64,000 nucleotides of DNA from Phanerodontia chrysosporium. Taxonomy: Eukaryota; Basidiomycota; Agaricomycetes; Polyporales; Phanerochaetaceae. The notes beneath the pieces are model-generated. The model did not search any database. It was not told the DNA's origin and worked only from the letters and a program-made list of their open reading frames with translations. This document shows positions 11,674 to 23,842 of this stretch, in pieces. The translations under genes were made by a program, and so were the position numbers. The DNA lies in assembly GCA_001910725.1 (NCBI GenBank), contig MJGA01000067.1, forward strand, positions 1-64,000, read 5' to 3'. Positions within the stretch are counted from its first letter, which is position 1; every line of letters begins with the position of its first letter.

Positions 11674-13094
11674 TTACACCGATTCCTCTATCGCCGCCAA
11701 TCCTTCTGCACCAGTGGTGCCCTTGTCTCGCACCAGCTCAAGCCTACCACTAGCCACTGTAAGTGGCAGTTGCGCACATACGGTTTCTTCGCAAGTGTGC
11801 GCAGGTATGCGTATGGCGAATCTCTCCATCGTCGCGTTGAACGCATCAATGCATGCATCGAGTGCTACCCAATTGACACGTCGCAATAGTGCTGGAGAGA
11901 CGAGCTCTGGTTGAGTGGCTTCAACATCGCCGAGTATCAGATCGACGGAAGTCACGAGGCCGCCGAGCGATACCTTCAACCTGAGTCTATGACTTGCACC
12001 CTCGACGATTATAGCGTGAGCATCGGAGTCTGTGCTGTAGCAGTCAGCCGACGCCCCTGCCTGATCGAGATCAGTCGCCCCGGACGCACCATCTATATCG
12101 ATGGATATCGCGGAAGCCTCTTTTTGCGCACCATCAGTCGTAGATTCGCTGCCACCGAGAATATGGTGCACAAGGGATGCAATACGGCGCATCTCCGCAC
12201 TGTCCACGAAGAGGATCTGGCGTAGCTGTGGCTCGGGAAAGAGCTGCGTGGTTGCTACGAGCCAGATGAGCGGCCAGCCGGAGGAGCAGTCGTAGGCAGC
12301 GACGCGGCTAATCCGTCTTCGCCAACGGCGATGCGCACCCTGAAAGGCGGCGGGGGTTTGCGCGGGTTTGAGGGCGTCCGCGTCCGCCCACGAGACTGAG
12401 TTGAGGTGCAGGTGGACAGCGGCCGCATCCGCGCGAGACGAAAGGCAGGTGCTGACGAAGGTGACGACCTGCGTGTATGTAGCAAAGTGCATGTCTGAGA
12501 TCGTGAGGCTCCAAGTAATTGTCGCGACGGGCAGTTGGCGGGGTAGACTATGGAACAAGGAGGGCGGAGTAAAGACTGTGGGTTGAGCGATCTCGAGGCT
12601 ACTTCCTGCTACCTGTTGCTCGTCATCTACACCTTTTCCAGAGGCCGCTATAAAGAATGTTTGCAGGACCGGGAATCTTATACTGCAGACTGGACTTAGT
12701 AGCAGGTGAATCCATGGCGGGTCCTCCTCCGGGATTGTCACGTTGAGGCTGATGTAGTGCACGTATGTTGCGATGCACATACCCCGTGTGGTCGTTCTTG
12801 CAAATTGGAGTAAGGTTTCGACGTCTTCTTGGCAAAACAGGTCAAGGAACTCGAATATCGAGGCGCGGGAGTGTTTGGCCCAGTAAGAGCAGACAAGGGA
12901 ACATCGGCTCAGTTCTCGCTTCACCGAGTTCATTCCCTTGGCATGCGCATGTCTCAGTGATCCGTCTACAGCATTGCGTATAACCCAGGCGAACAATTCT
13001 GGAGGGACTCGATGTGCTGCGACGGACTACGAGGACATCACTGAGTCATGAGCCGGCTACCCGCGGTGGTATTTGGATATTGACTTACCTGCAT
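11674..13094 (-). CDS. F-box-like protein (Agaricomycete LRR-type)
   Basis: A 6-nt first coding exon (13094-13089, Met-Gln) joins across a 62-bp intron (13027-13088, GTAAGT...CGTAG) to exon 13026-11674, giving 452 residues. The joined N-terminus contains VPPELFAWVIRNA followed by CSLVCSYWAKHSR, the F-box-like pattern of the large Agaricomycete F-box family. Such proteins recruit substrates to SCF ubiquitin ligases through Skp1. The remainder would be the degenerate leucine-rich substrate region (VHLHLNSVSWADADAL and similar). It is tail-to-head with VPS41, which ends 606 bp upstream of this ATG. Assignment rests on pattern only, and the partner is unknown. Confidence 0.72.
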
Positions 13095-13699
13095 GGTTAG
13101 GTGAAGCTCACAAGTGTAGCTGGCGAGCATATCATGGAACGAAACATAACGGGAAGCTGCCGCTGTACGGGATGTCGATCAAAAACCGTGAGCCAGACTG
13201 TACCGCCGACCCTGTGCTGCCACGTGAGCTCATATCCGAGTTGGATTGACTGCAAGGGGATCGTTGAGGAGACGATTGCTGAGAGTCCATATCGATTGAT
13301 GGTGCTCAAGTACGTCGTAATGCTGCCAATAAAAGCTTGATGAGCAAGCACTGGTGTCTGAACAGCATCACGAAGTTTGGGTAACACGGAGGGAAAGCAG
13401 CGGCAAGTCCACTCCGAAGGCGATGCTGCGACCGCATGAAGCTGCAGCCCTTCAACCTTGGTAAAGACAAGCTGGCCCTCTCCGTGTGTCAGACTCGATA
13501 GTGTAGCCACAACTGACGTGACAGACTGCACGCTGCATGACCAAGCCCGAAGATACAACTGTGCCGGGCTTGAACTCAGCCACGCACGCAGCACGCTGAT
13601 GATGAGGCCTTGGAAGAGAGGTATATCGGCAGGTTGAAGGTGTGGTAGCGCATATTCCTATCCAATAGTAGGCATAGAGCGAGTGATGGGGTATCAACA
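13095..13699. other. Gap between F-box gene and VPS41; possible fragment
   Basis: About 600 bp. A minus-strand frame (13594-13097, about 160 codons) with leucine-rich stretches such as VVATLSSL and KVEGLQLHA resembles the tail of an F-box protein. It has no start or splice context I can support, so it may be a relic of a duplicated F-box gene. Confidence 0.3.
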
Positions 13700-16600
13700 T
13701 CAAGTCCGTCGTATTCCTTCTCCCCGCTTCTGGCACACCGGACAGCGACAGTCCATGCGTGCGCGGACGAGCGCGGTCCTGTGTCGCGTATGAGCAAAGG
13801 GTTGAACGTATGGACGAGATGCAGTACGCACAAAGCAATCTTTCCGCTTATACCTGCGCGCCCGCCGAGGCTGTGTCCCACCTCGTGCTGCGGCAGGCTC
13901 TCAGCCTTGCCTAGACATCGTGCATGTACGACATGCCGACACAAGAACAACAACAATAGCGATTGGTGGGTCTCGATGAGAGGATCGCCGCAGACGGGGC
14001 ACATTTGTTTGCCTGCGATAGTCTCAGCAGCCGACTCGCATATAGGCGATACGGAGATTCGTACCGCTCAGGAAAAACCCGGCAGTCTGATTCTTGTGCA
14101 ACCGCTGCGCAAGGTCTGCGCAGTCGCCATTGGAGATATCCTGGCAACCTTCGAGGAAGGATACTTGCAAGTTGAAGTCGTGCAGAATCTTAATGAGTGC
14201 GCCTTTGAGGCCAGGTATCTCGAGCCCATTCCGTATTCTGCGGATGATACGGATGGGATTAATCTCAGCGCCGACGTTCTCCAGCAGGCCACGGATAAAA
14301 GCTACGGTATGGATGATTAAAATCGAAGCAAGATGCACTCTCGTGTGAAGAGACATACGCGGACGCGTCTCCGAGTAACGGAGCAAGTCTTCCCAAAGGT
14401 CGTCGTCGTGCTGCTCTTTGGCAAAATCGATGGCCTGAGATCGTAGTGAGCCACATTGCGCTTGAATTCAAGTAGCTAGACGTACCCTATTGACGTCGCC
14501 GAGTCGCTCGATGATCAGATTAAGAGCCCTCCTGTTATCTCCCATGCGACCAAGCAAGAACACCATTTCGGGTACCAAGTCACGGTCTTCGCAAACTTTG
14601 TAGGCCTGGAAGGGCTAGTTTATCGCACTGCACTTGGCAGCTCAAGCACAATTTCACTCACTCGCTCAAAGTTGTAGTAGTTGCTTGACCGTAAGAAATC
14701 GATTAACCTCTTTGGCGCGAACTCAGCATAGAGTTTAACCTAGCAGGCGCATGGTGAGCAACCTGCATTCTGAAACTTATGGAGTCAAGGGATCACTCAC
14801 CTGGATATCAGCGTAGTCCGAGGTCAGATGGGGATCCTTGGCGAATAGCGCGTCGAGGTAGAGGTAAAGGAAGTGATCTTTGGCCTGCAGCTGCTGTACC
14901 ACCCTTCCTATCTAAACCCAGTCCGTCAATAGTCTGCTAGTTAGTCATCATACAGCGTTCCTCACCGGAATAGAGTGTATATGATCAACGAGTAGTCTGA
15001 TAGCTGCACTCTCATTCGGATCAACCTCTTCACCTGCCTTGCGGCGTTTCTCCATGAGCTCGAAGTCGAATTCGACAAGAAGAAGGGCTTGATCTTGGAC
15101 AGCAGTGAAGAGGTTATGTTCCCGAATAAGGTCGAAGACATTAGGACGTCGTAGACGGAGGAAGTATGGCAGAGCCTTTCCGGGCTGGCGATTCATGGTG
15201 TAAAGCTCTGCGAGACACTCCATTAGAAGAACCGAGTCTCCCGTCGCAGACCCTGGAAGAGAGGTGGATGTTGAAGGTGCGCGGTCGAGCTCAGCGTGGA
15301 CGGCGACAATGACAGCAGAGATATCATATATGCCTGTTGGCCAGCTCTTGATCGTACTCAGAAGCATCTAAACTGCAGCATCAGCGTTGGTCTACGCGAC
15401 TGTGTTATGCAAGCCTTACCTGACGATCGTGTGACAGAAAGTATGCGAGAATCATCTCGTACACCAGATGTCCCAGCGTTGGCTTCTCGGTTGGCACGTA
15501 AGGAATGATAGTCTGCAGCTGATGCTTCTGAGCGAATACGAAGATCCAGTCTTCCCATCGCTTTGCATCCTGTCTACAGACCTTCGGGCACAAACGTGCC
15601 GCCTTGGTAAAGTCATCTAGACAAAGACCTGAGTCTCGTGCGCTCCAGGTTACATTGGTCTACTCACCTTCGCTGACCAGATGCTCGATGTACCGCTGCC
15701 CAACTGTTACAGCATTGATGCCTTCATGCTTATCATCTTCGTCACAGTCCTTGCTGTGCTTCTCAATCTCGTCCAGAGCCTCTTCGTACCGCTTGCGTTC
15801 GACCAACCACGAGACGTGGTCCCGCCAATCCCGAGGCTTCACGAGCACGACGTCCTTCGGGCTCATCACGACGTAGCTCCCTGGCCGGCCTTCCGTAGCC
15901 GCAGGTATTTCTGCGAGCACATAATCGTTGCAGCCCCAGCGTTCGTAGCTCGTGATGGTCAACGCGTCATTTGCAAGTTCTTCGCCCGCGCGCGAGATGA
16001 TACGCAGCTCCGGCCGCTCCGCTGCCTTGCGCGCCTGCTCAGCACGAGAGGACGCAGCTTCGTTCCCAGTCAGGAGTGAGGTGTCAGGAGGCGTATACGC
16101 AAGAACGAGGAACGCGGTAAGCGTCGGTTGCTGCGACTTTGTCGTATTTGTTGGCGGGGTATGGTAGCTATGCGGGTCCGCATTCTCAGGCATGAGGTGG
16201 GGAACAATGCCGGCAATCATGCAGTCAAGCTGGAAGACGGCCGTAATCTCGACGACAAGGGGAGGAAGGTTCGCCGACGAGTTTGTGTTCGAGCGCTGAC
16301 GTGCGCGGATGCGACAGACCTTAATCTGGTCCGCCCATGCGATCAGTAGTGTGGAGTCGTCCTGCCAATGTAGAGTGCATTTGAACAAGTCAGCGCGGGG
16401 ACTGTCGGCGGGTCGGTCGAGATGGATGATGCGCATTTGGGATACCGTATCGTAGATTTTGACACCCTGATCGAATAGATGATCAAACGCTACCGGACGT
16501 GCAGTGGTGTGTAACGTACCAGGTCATTCGCCCATGCAATCAACCTGCCTCGCCATCGTGCCTGCCAGATAGGCCCTTCTCCACTCTGGAGCACAGTTTC

Positions 16601-17432
16601 CTTGTGCCCCAACCAACCCTTCTCGTGCAAGATGAGGTTCCCCGCCATACCGCCACAGACGAATGCGCGTGAGCTACGCTTTGCGAAGTTCGGTTCGAGC
16701 GATATCGTTCGCATGGGGCGCTTCTTATCGAAGGAGTACACCTCGGGGGTTGACAGTGAATAGACAACGACCTGTCCTACGTTACACACGTTAGGTCGGG
16801 GATACGCGCACGGAGAGGGAGCTTACCGTCCATGGACGCAGTGGCAATGAAGTCACCGGTCTCGTCCAGTGACATGTCCAAGATGCTCGCAGAGTGAGGT
16901 TTCACAGACTTGGTACGTTCGCCGTGCATGTCCAGAATGTGGACAATGCCTGCATGGGTGCCCAGTGCCTAGTAAATGGTCGTGAGTCTCCATGGCGGCT
17001 TACAGAGAGCAGACGCACTAGTCGCTGGTGTGAATAGGCCACGGCGGACGCAGAGTCCTTGGTGAGCAGATCGTGCACCGACCCTCCTAAGCGTTCGTAT
17101 TTGAGAGCAGGCTCTTCATCATCGTCTTCATCATATTCGTCGTCGTCGTCGTCGTCGTACTCCTCGTCCTCATCTGTGTCCGCGCCCTCAGCATTAGGAT
17201 GCTCCGAGGGCGGACGCGGGGCCTCCTTGTCCCCATCCTCGCTACCGTCCTCGCTCCCATCGTCCTCCCCAGCCTCCCCGTTCGCGTTGATAGACCCGCC
17301 GCGCTTCGGTTCCTCTGCATCGTCCCCGTTCTCGCTCCTCTCCTCATGGTCCGCGACGCTCATTTCTTCGGGACTGTCTGTCACGAGACGCGAATCTTTC
17401 TCTCCATTGTGTCCGTTGGAGTCCTGGATCAT
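13700..17432 (-). CDS. VPS41: Vacuolar protein sorting protein VPS41 (HOPS subunit)
   Basis: Thirteen exons: 17432-17019, 16968-16827, 16776-16520, 16466-15668, 15616-15420, 15367-14966, 14911-14801, 14739-14662, 14605-14486, 14434-14359, 14301-14065, 14012-13832 and 13778-13700. They sum to 1031 codons in frame, and introns are 50-57 bp. VPS41 is the effector subunit of the HOPS tethering complex, acting in vesicle and AP-3 carrier fusion at the vacuole. Visible parts, in order: an acidic N-terminus (21 D/E/Y residues in a row near residue 90); the WD40 beta-propeller starting at KYERLGGSVHDLL and ALGTHAGIVHILD; a clathrin-heavy-chain-like helical repeat region (IGRVVQQLQ...LYLYLDALF, RALNLIIERLGD, LWEDLL); and a C-terminal RING-H2 (CPVC, then CRHVVHARC, then CRCPVC). 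The RING closes in frame only with the donor GTGCGT at 13831. Length is close to other fungal VPS41. Confidence 0.95.
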
Positions 17433-17693
17433 CGCACGTCGCTGAATCAGTGTGAATTCGAACTAGCGGGCGAACATGAGGGTTGGAGACAACGTGTGGA
17501 ACGCCTCCGCTAGTGTCGCGTCCCGGCGCGAGGGGAAGCGCTTTCGCGGGACTTCATCAACTGGCTTACTAGCTAGTTCTTATCCGTTACTTATTGTCCT
17601 ACGCAGGTAAGCTGTGGGTTGTTTACCGACACTATGCCCAGAGTGAAGATCACAACCATCTGAATATTCCCACTAATAATATGTACATGAAGC

Positions 17694-19689
17694 TCAATCC
17701 CTGTCCTTCTCTTTCTCAAGCGGACTGTGATGGGCCTCGACATCAATGACTTCCACCCCTGTCTCTTCATCCTCTTCTTCTTTATCTTCTTGAGGCAGTA
17801 TTTGGTTTAGCACCGCGGCCACAATGCCAGCGACCAGAACTGCAGCGCGCGGAAGTCAGCGGCCATGAAGTACACCGAGGTTGTCCAAGTACCACTTACA
17901 GGGTGTGCTAAGAACAATCGTTATAGAGTCGAAGAAGCCCTGCAGGCCTTTGTTTGGATGCTTAACGCCATCGAAGAGGTGCGTAAAGATGGTCGGCACA
18001 AGGAGGTCACCGATACCGAACGACAGAGCGGCCGCAAGCACAAAGCGATCTCGCCGTGTAAAGCGGCAATACGAGAGCACGCGAATGCCAGAAACCGCCA
18101 CCGACGCGAACAGGAACGTGGTCACGCCACCAAGGACGGGATTCGGGACTACGCGGCGCTGTCAGTGTCAGGCAGGCGGGCAGCGTGAAGGCGCACGTAC
18201 TCGCGAGGAAGACACCCGAGATCTTGCCAAGCACGCCAAAGAGGATGAGGAACATGCAGCAGAAGCGGCCCGCAGTGCGGTTCGCGCAGCGCGTGATGGC
18301 GATGACACCGTTATTCTGCGCAAAGATCGACAGCGGCGTGACGGTGAAAAGTGCGGAGAGGAAACCGCCGATGCCGTCGCTGAGCACGCCACCCTGGATG
18401 CGCGAGTCGAACTCTTCGCCGTCGACGGGCACGCGCGAGACCTCCGCGGACGCAGTGATGTCGCCAATCGCCTCCATAGCCAACGACACGTACACCGCAA
18501 ACATGGGCAAGATTGCTGGTGCGTAGACACGGAGCTTGAAGCGGTGCACCCACAGGAATGTGATCGCCGGGGCGCTCGAGATCGTGCTTCCGTCAATGTA
18601 GCCCGCCGCGCCTGCGACGATGCAGCCGACGGCGAGGCCGACGATGATGGATATGTTCTTGAGGAACGGCGAGCCGAAGAGCTCCGTGATGATGATGGAC
18701 ACGAAGGAGAGGAAGCCAAGGCCGATGAACTCTGGCGAGCCCCACGGCAGTGGCCGCGGCGCAGAGACGTCCGGACATAGCGCGAAGAATCCGGACGCAG
18801 GCCTGCTCATGCAGTCGTTCGAGCCGCCACCCCAGTCCGGGATGCCCGACGAGCCAACAAGCGACGCTCCGATCATAAGGATGACAGTGCCAGTGACCAT
18901 CGGCGGGAATATCCTCTGGAGAATACGCGGCGGGACGAAGGACATGAAAATTTCGAGGAACGAGCAGATGATGGACGTTCCCAGCACCATGCCGTAAGCG
19001 TCCGGACATGGTCCGCGAGTGACAGTGCCATCTGCCGCGGTGGTCGAAGGGCATGTACCGTCGGCGTACATCGCATCAAATATCTACATGCGAGTTAGAG
19101 CGCGGGAAGGCGACGACTGTGGAGGGACGTACCGCGTTCGCCGTACTCAGGGTCGCAAAGCTGGTGCCCACCACGCTGATCAGGCCGGTGCCAAGATAGT
19201 AGTTCTTGAACAGGTGTATCCTGGACATCTGCACCAGACTAAGAATACCTGCAAAGGTATGAAGCGGACAGTATTCACATGAACGCATTCATACTCACCA
19301 CATCCAATGAGGGAGGCCGAGATCATATACGCAGACGTCTCCGCATCGAGGCTGAGTGCACTCGCAAAGATGATCGGGGGCGTGATAAGCCCCGCAAGCA
19401 TCGCAAGCGCATGCTGGAGCCCGCACGCGAGCGCAAGCAGGAGCGGGAGGTCGGAGTCGAGTGCATAGAATGGCGGCATCGTCTTGCGCCTGCGACCACC
19501 GAGCGCAAAGGGCAGCGTCGGCGTACAGAGCCACGCATAGTTGTAGTCCCCAAGCCAGCCCTCGCGCGTCGCAAACTTGTGCGCAAGGCGGCCGAGCCGG
19601 CGGCGGACTGCGCTCGTGGGGCCCACGGCATGCACAGTCGGGGAGGGCACGCGACCAGGCTGGTCCTTCACAATCGAGTGGTCAGACAT
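17694..19689 (-). CDS. uapC: Uric acid-xanthine permease (NCS2/NAT family)
   Basis: Exons 19689-19299, 19248-19133, 19083-18201, 18148-17900 and 17839-17694 give 594 residues in frame. The protein is a plasma-membrane H+ symporter for purines of the nucleobase-ascorbate transporter family, close to Aspergillus UapA/UapC. Diagnostic are the NAT signature QNNGVIAITR, the preceding AEVSRVP and GGVLSDGIGGFLSALF, the GLQHALAMLAGLITPPI early helix, and about twelve hydrophobic segments. The cytosolic tail is acidic (EEEDEE). Substrate (urate/xanthine against other purines) cannot be settled by eye. The gene is 261 bp upstream of VPS41 on the same strand. An out-of-frame ATG at 19790-19788 opens a 40-codon upstream frame overlapping the start. 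Confidence 0.92.
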
Positions 19690-20359
19690 GGCGCCGAGCG
19701 AACGGTCCACGAAGGCGGAGTGGGCTGGTGGTCCCGGCGACGAGGCTGTCGGTGGTCGACGTCGAAGACAGGGTCGTCGAGCGGAGTCATGCCGCCTTCT
19801 CCTTGCGCTTATAAGAACCTGATAGGCCGATGGACAAGGTTGCTCCTCGACGTTATCTCGTTGGTGGAGGGTGGTGGCGGCGTGATAGCCAGGTCGAAAA
19901 ATTTCCCGGCCATCCTCGTCGCAGCCAGTCAAAGTCGAGGCTGCCGCTCCCAGGAACAAGTCCGATAAGCGTGTGTCCCAGAGATAACGCTCCGCGAGAC
20001 CCCTGACAATTGTTCGAGATAAATGCCCGAAACTCGGATGTTTCGGGCACAAATGTGGACCTAATGCTAAACCATAAGTATTGCTTACTGAGTGTGGGAA
20101 AAGAAGTAAGAATCTGCCACTTACCGCGATCAGAGTCGGAAAGTGGGTTCTTTCGGGGTCCGACTTTCTCACCCCCAAACCCACCATCCCTGGCGGTTCC
20201 GCGAAAATTTGTTTCGACGGATCCTGGCACGTGAGGAGCGCGACGCGTTGCAACCCCGCGAGTCATTAGCAGTCTATGTTACCGGGGATAATCGTACAAC
20301 ATGATCCACAAAATACAACAAAAAGGCCGTCAGAGCAGATTAGAGAGGATAAGGGGCGT
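19690..20359. other. Upstream region of the purine permease and 3' flank of the histone deacetylase
   Basis: About 670 bp. It contains a TTATAAG element at 19809-19815 that could be the TATA box of the permease (minus strand), and the overlapping upstream frame 19790-19668. No other gene is seen. Confidence 0.45.
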
Positions 20360-22361
20360 TCAGCTCTCACCCTCCTCTTCGTCAATGTCCATCTCGTCGT
20401 CGGGCTCGGAGCCGTCGTGGTCGCCCGTGCGCCCGCCCATCTCCATCATCTCCGCGACACTCACCCGAGGCATCGCCAGGCCCTCGTTCGACACCAGCAC
20501 CCGCTGCATCCTGTCGTCCCAGTGCGCTGCGCTCTGGAAGAATCGCCGCTTCGCCGTGGCAGACCTCGCCATGCCGGTGGCCTCGCCCGGGTGCCAGCCG
20601 CAGCCAAAGTCTTCGTGTCCGTGCTCGCCGAGGCGCGCGGCGTTCAGCGGCTGGTTGGTCATGATACTCATGCGCTGTTTGCCCGAGCGAATGCGTCGGG
20701 AGGATCGGTTAATGCGTTTGCTCGACGAGGAGTCATCTGACTCGGACTCTGCTTCGTCCGACTCGTCGGACGTCGGGGGCTCATGCAGCTGGTACACGAA
20801 GCGCATGTGCTCTGTGGCGGAAGGTTAGCGCGGAGGCGTGCAATGCGAATAGCTTTACGTACGGGCTAGCCGCTCATCCAAATCATCTGTCTTTGGCAGT
20901 TCCTGAGATGAAAATCCAAGGTGCTCGCCGACACTCTCGCGAGGCACATCTTGCAGGCCGACAGATGGCGCTGGCCGCAATTCAGACAGATGCTTTAGTG
21001 CGGTCTCCCTGCATGCGCTCGAGTTAGGGTTGCATTCATGGACGGAGCTACGCTTATCGCACTCACCGCACCCGATCCAGCGAGCCGTCCTTGGTGTTCA
21101 GGTCCTCCATATTGTTTTTGACGACCTCCAACCGATACCGCGGTCCGAACCACTCGAAGTATTCATTCCACGGCATGTTCGGGTCAATGCTGTCCTCAAT
21201 CCCGAGCGCGCACGCCGTCTCGAACGCCCACGTTCGCGCAACGTTCTTCACCGTATAGCCACCTCCGCCGAGCAGCATGAACGGGATCCCGAGCTTGCGC
21301 ACAAATTGCACGCAGTTCGCGTGCCCCTTCATCGTGATATTGAAACACCCGAGCTTGTCGCCGGCGAGAGAATCCGCGCCGCACTGTAACACGATCGCCG
21401 ACGGCCGGAAGACCTCGTTGATCTTCGTGATGACGGGCTCGAAGACGCTCTTGTATGCTTCGTCGGTTATGCCGTCCTTGAGCGGAATGTTGATGGCGTA
21501 TCCCTTGCCCTTGCCGCGCCCCCGGTCTTCCTGCGTTCCGGTCCCCGGGAAGTACTCGCCGAACTTGTGGAAGGAGCAGGTCATAACGCGGTCGGTGGTG
21601 TAGAACGCTTCTTCGACGCCGTCTCCATGATGACAGTCGATGTCGATGTAAAGAACTCGAGGGTATGCCCGAAGAAGTTCGAGAATGCCGAGCACTATGT
21701 CATTCACATAGCAAAACCCCGAGGCTTCGCGCTTCTTCGCGTGGTGAAGGCCGCCCGCCCAGTTGATAGCGATATCTGCAGCACCAGACGTGAGCCGCCT
21801 TGCAGCCTCTACTCGATGTCAGTGGTAAACATTGAACGAACATAGCTAGTGGGCGCACCTATTGAACCCCCAGCAGATAGCGAACAGAACTCGAACAAAC
21901 CATCCCACGCCGGGTTGTCGTCGCCCACCAGGACTTTGTAGTGACGGTACCTTTAGCCATGAGGTGCGCAGAGTAGGACCAGGAGCACTCACAGCGTGTC
22001 CCATGGTATGTAAGGTCCTCTGCAGTCTCGGGTGTGACCTTTGAGAGAAAGTGAATGTACTCGTCGGTATGAAACCGCGTCATTTCCTCAGCAGTAGCTC
22101 GTTTCGCTCTCTAATTGCATCAGCACCCGTATTGCCCGCGTCAAGTGAGTGCAAGCATACCAGAACATGCATCTTATCCAACATCCCGTACGCCGAAACC
22201 AGCTCGTGTGTGATCCGCATTCTCTGGGGCTTCATGGGATGCCCAAGCCCGTAGGTGTAGGCTCCGACGTCGGCTGGACGCTTGATCATAAGCTGTGAGC
22301 AGCAAGTAGCACCGTGGTACTACTCACGGTCATAGTAGTACGCCACACGCCGTTTGGACAT
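20360..22361 (-). CDS. Class I histone deacetylase (Rpd3/Hos2-type)
   Basis: Seven exons, 22361-22328, 22273-22161, 22110-21993, 21933-21859, 21808-21067, 21008-20863 and 20811-20360, give 559 residues in frame. The enzyme removes acetyl groups from histone lysines with a Zn ion. The core motifs are all present: RVAYYYDPDVG at the N-terminus, [56 protein letters not shown] (catalytic His pair), [12 protein letters not shown] (metal ligands), [12 protein letters not shown], and [14 protein letters not shown] (catalytic Tyr). The SAGGSI and [10 protein letters not shown] stretches look Hos2-like, while CGADSLAGD and [12 protein letters not shown] look Rpd3-like, so I leave the subfamily open. 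The tail after the catalytic domain is Ser/acid-rich ([12 protein letters not shown]) and ends in an acidic patch, as in fungal Rpd3 proteins. Confidence 0.94.
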
Positions 22362-23169
22362 GGACGGCAGCACGGGAGCAGGGAAATGAGGATGAAGACG
22401 CAGACGACCTCGTGAAGCGCCTGAACGCGCTCTCCGGCGTCTGCTAGCCCACGTGCGGCATCTCTCACGTGGACTTTACCGTGCATTCTCTGACTTGTCC
22501 TGAAATGGCAGGTCTGGAAGTTGAACCGTTGCCGTCTCGCCAGAACGTCTTCTTCACGACGGCGAGCCACTGTGCGCTATATCAAGATGCCTAGCTGTGC
22601 CTATAAAACATACGGTACTCACTCATACATGCACCGGGGAATAATCTCGGATTTGTGGCGTTCCATGCCGTGATACTGACCTCTTCTTAGCGACAATTAG
22701 CGCGCCCCGTTCTCAGGCGACAGTGGACTTGGAGCTTGTCTTCCGCCGACCATGCACTCTCCATGATCGTCACTCCCTTTACGCCTCCACGGCTAGAACG
22801 TCTCTGGATGCTGCCGACTCAGAGATCGTCGCTGCGTCTCCCCTCTTACCGACGTCTCTGGGCTAGACTCACACCTGAGAGGCGAGCCGGAGTGTCGAGA
22901 TAGGGTCGCCTGTAATGAACGACTTCTCAAATGCTGAAACAGCGTAACTGACCTTGCCCTGCAGACTGTCGACACTGATTGCAGATGTCTCGCCCCGTCG
23001 ACCCTGCCACCGTGAAAACGCAGGAGGTCCGAAGAAACACACGGCTGTACGCCCTCAGATAACGTAGGGATCCGGTGCGTCTCGTTTGATAGTGCAAAAT
23101 TTGGGGCGGTTGCATAGTTTCATGTGGCAAGGGCAGTCGCGCCAACAATGTGCCCGGCAGCCGAAAGAG
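22362..23169. other. Upstream region of the histone deacetylase
   Basis: About 800 bp with no recognisable gene. The short frames on both strands have no family resemblance. The promoter of the deacetylase should lie in the first few hundred bases. Confidence 0.4.
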
Positions 23170-23842
23170 ATACACAGGGTGGTAACTGCGGTTTTAAACT
23201 TGTGAAAACTGGTTTATTACCGGAAGACTAACCTGCAGTTTTCTTCTGATATGTTCGTCCAAAAAACAGGAATAAAGTCTGATATATTCAGTGTGATTAT
23301 CGGCAGCAACTTACTGAGAGAAAACTTCAACTTTGTGTTCAGATTTGTCCCCGGTTTTTGCTGAAGATTATACCTGGCTTTATTCCTGTTTATCGCACGA
23401 AATAACCACAAAAAAATATGGTAATATATCTCGCAAATACAGCGATTAAAATTAATGATTTCTATGTGATTTTCTACGTCCACAAACCGAGCAATCAACT
23501 CCAAACTTTTTATCGGTTTTTGTGCCTCATAAACCGGATGAAATCTGGTTATATAATGACAGTAAAACCTGCTATTTGTCCTCAGTTTTTCGTGCGAGAA
23601 AACCGCGGACAAATACCAAGTTCAAGTTGCGGTTTTATCTGCGCTTTATTTTCCGATTTTACTGCAGAATTTTGGGAGCGAAAATGGAAGGAATGCGAGA
23701 ATTTTCCATGATTTTGCACATAAACATTCAATTTTTTCGTGGATAGAACAAAATCCTGAAAAATTGTCTGGTTTTCGGGGGTAGAAGACAATGGAAAAAA
23801 ACCGTAAGAAAGCAAAGCAGAAATCGACGTAAAATCCAGGGT
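23170..23842. repeat. AT-rich island dense in GGTTTT/AAAACC motifs
   Basis: About 670 bp far richer in A and T than the surrounding GC-rich DNA. It carries roughly a dozen copies of CCGGTTTT-like or AAAACCGG-like motifs in both orientations (near 23200, 23350, 23515, 23560, 23600, 23630, 23770 and 23800). Open frames here are AT-driven and not gene-like. It may be a non-autonomous element or a relic with mutated cytosines. Confidence 0.5.

Noticed and set aside
13576..14004. A VPS41 C-terminus reading straight on past the RING region.
   Set aside because: That frame loses the last CPVC of the RING. Splicing at the GTGCGT donor (13831) to 13778 restores it in frame.
17881..18780. A 299-codon plus-strand open frame.
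   Set aside because: It lies antisense to the well-supported purine permease exon. Its composition (Arg/Asp/Ala-rich) is the usual shadow of a GC-rich gene.
19180..20253. A 357-codon minus-strand open frame.
   Set aside because: Only its last part is the permease N-terminus. The first half is upstream DNA that happens to be open, and the permease Met is at 19689.
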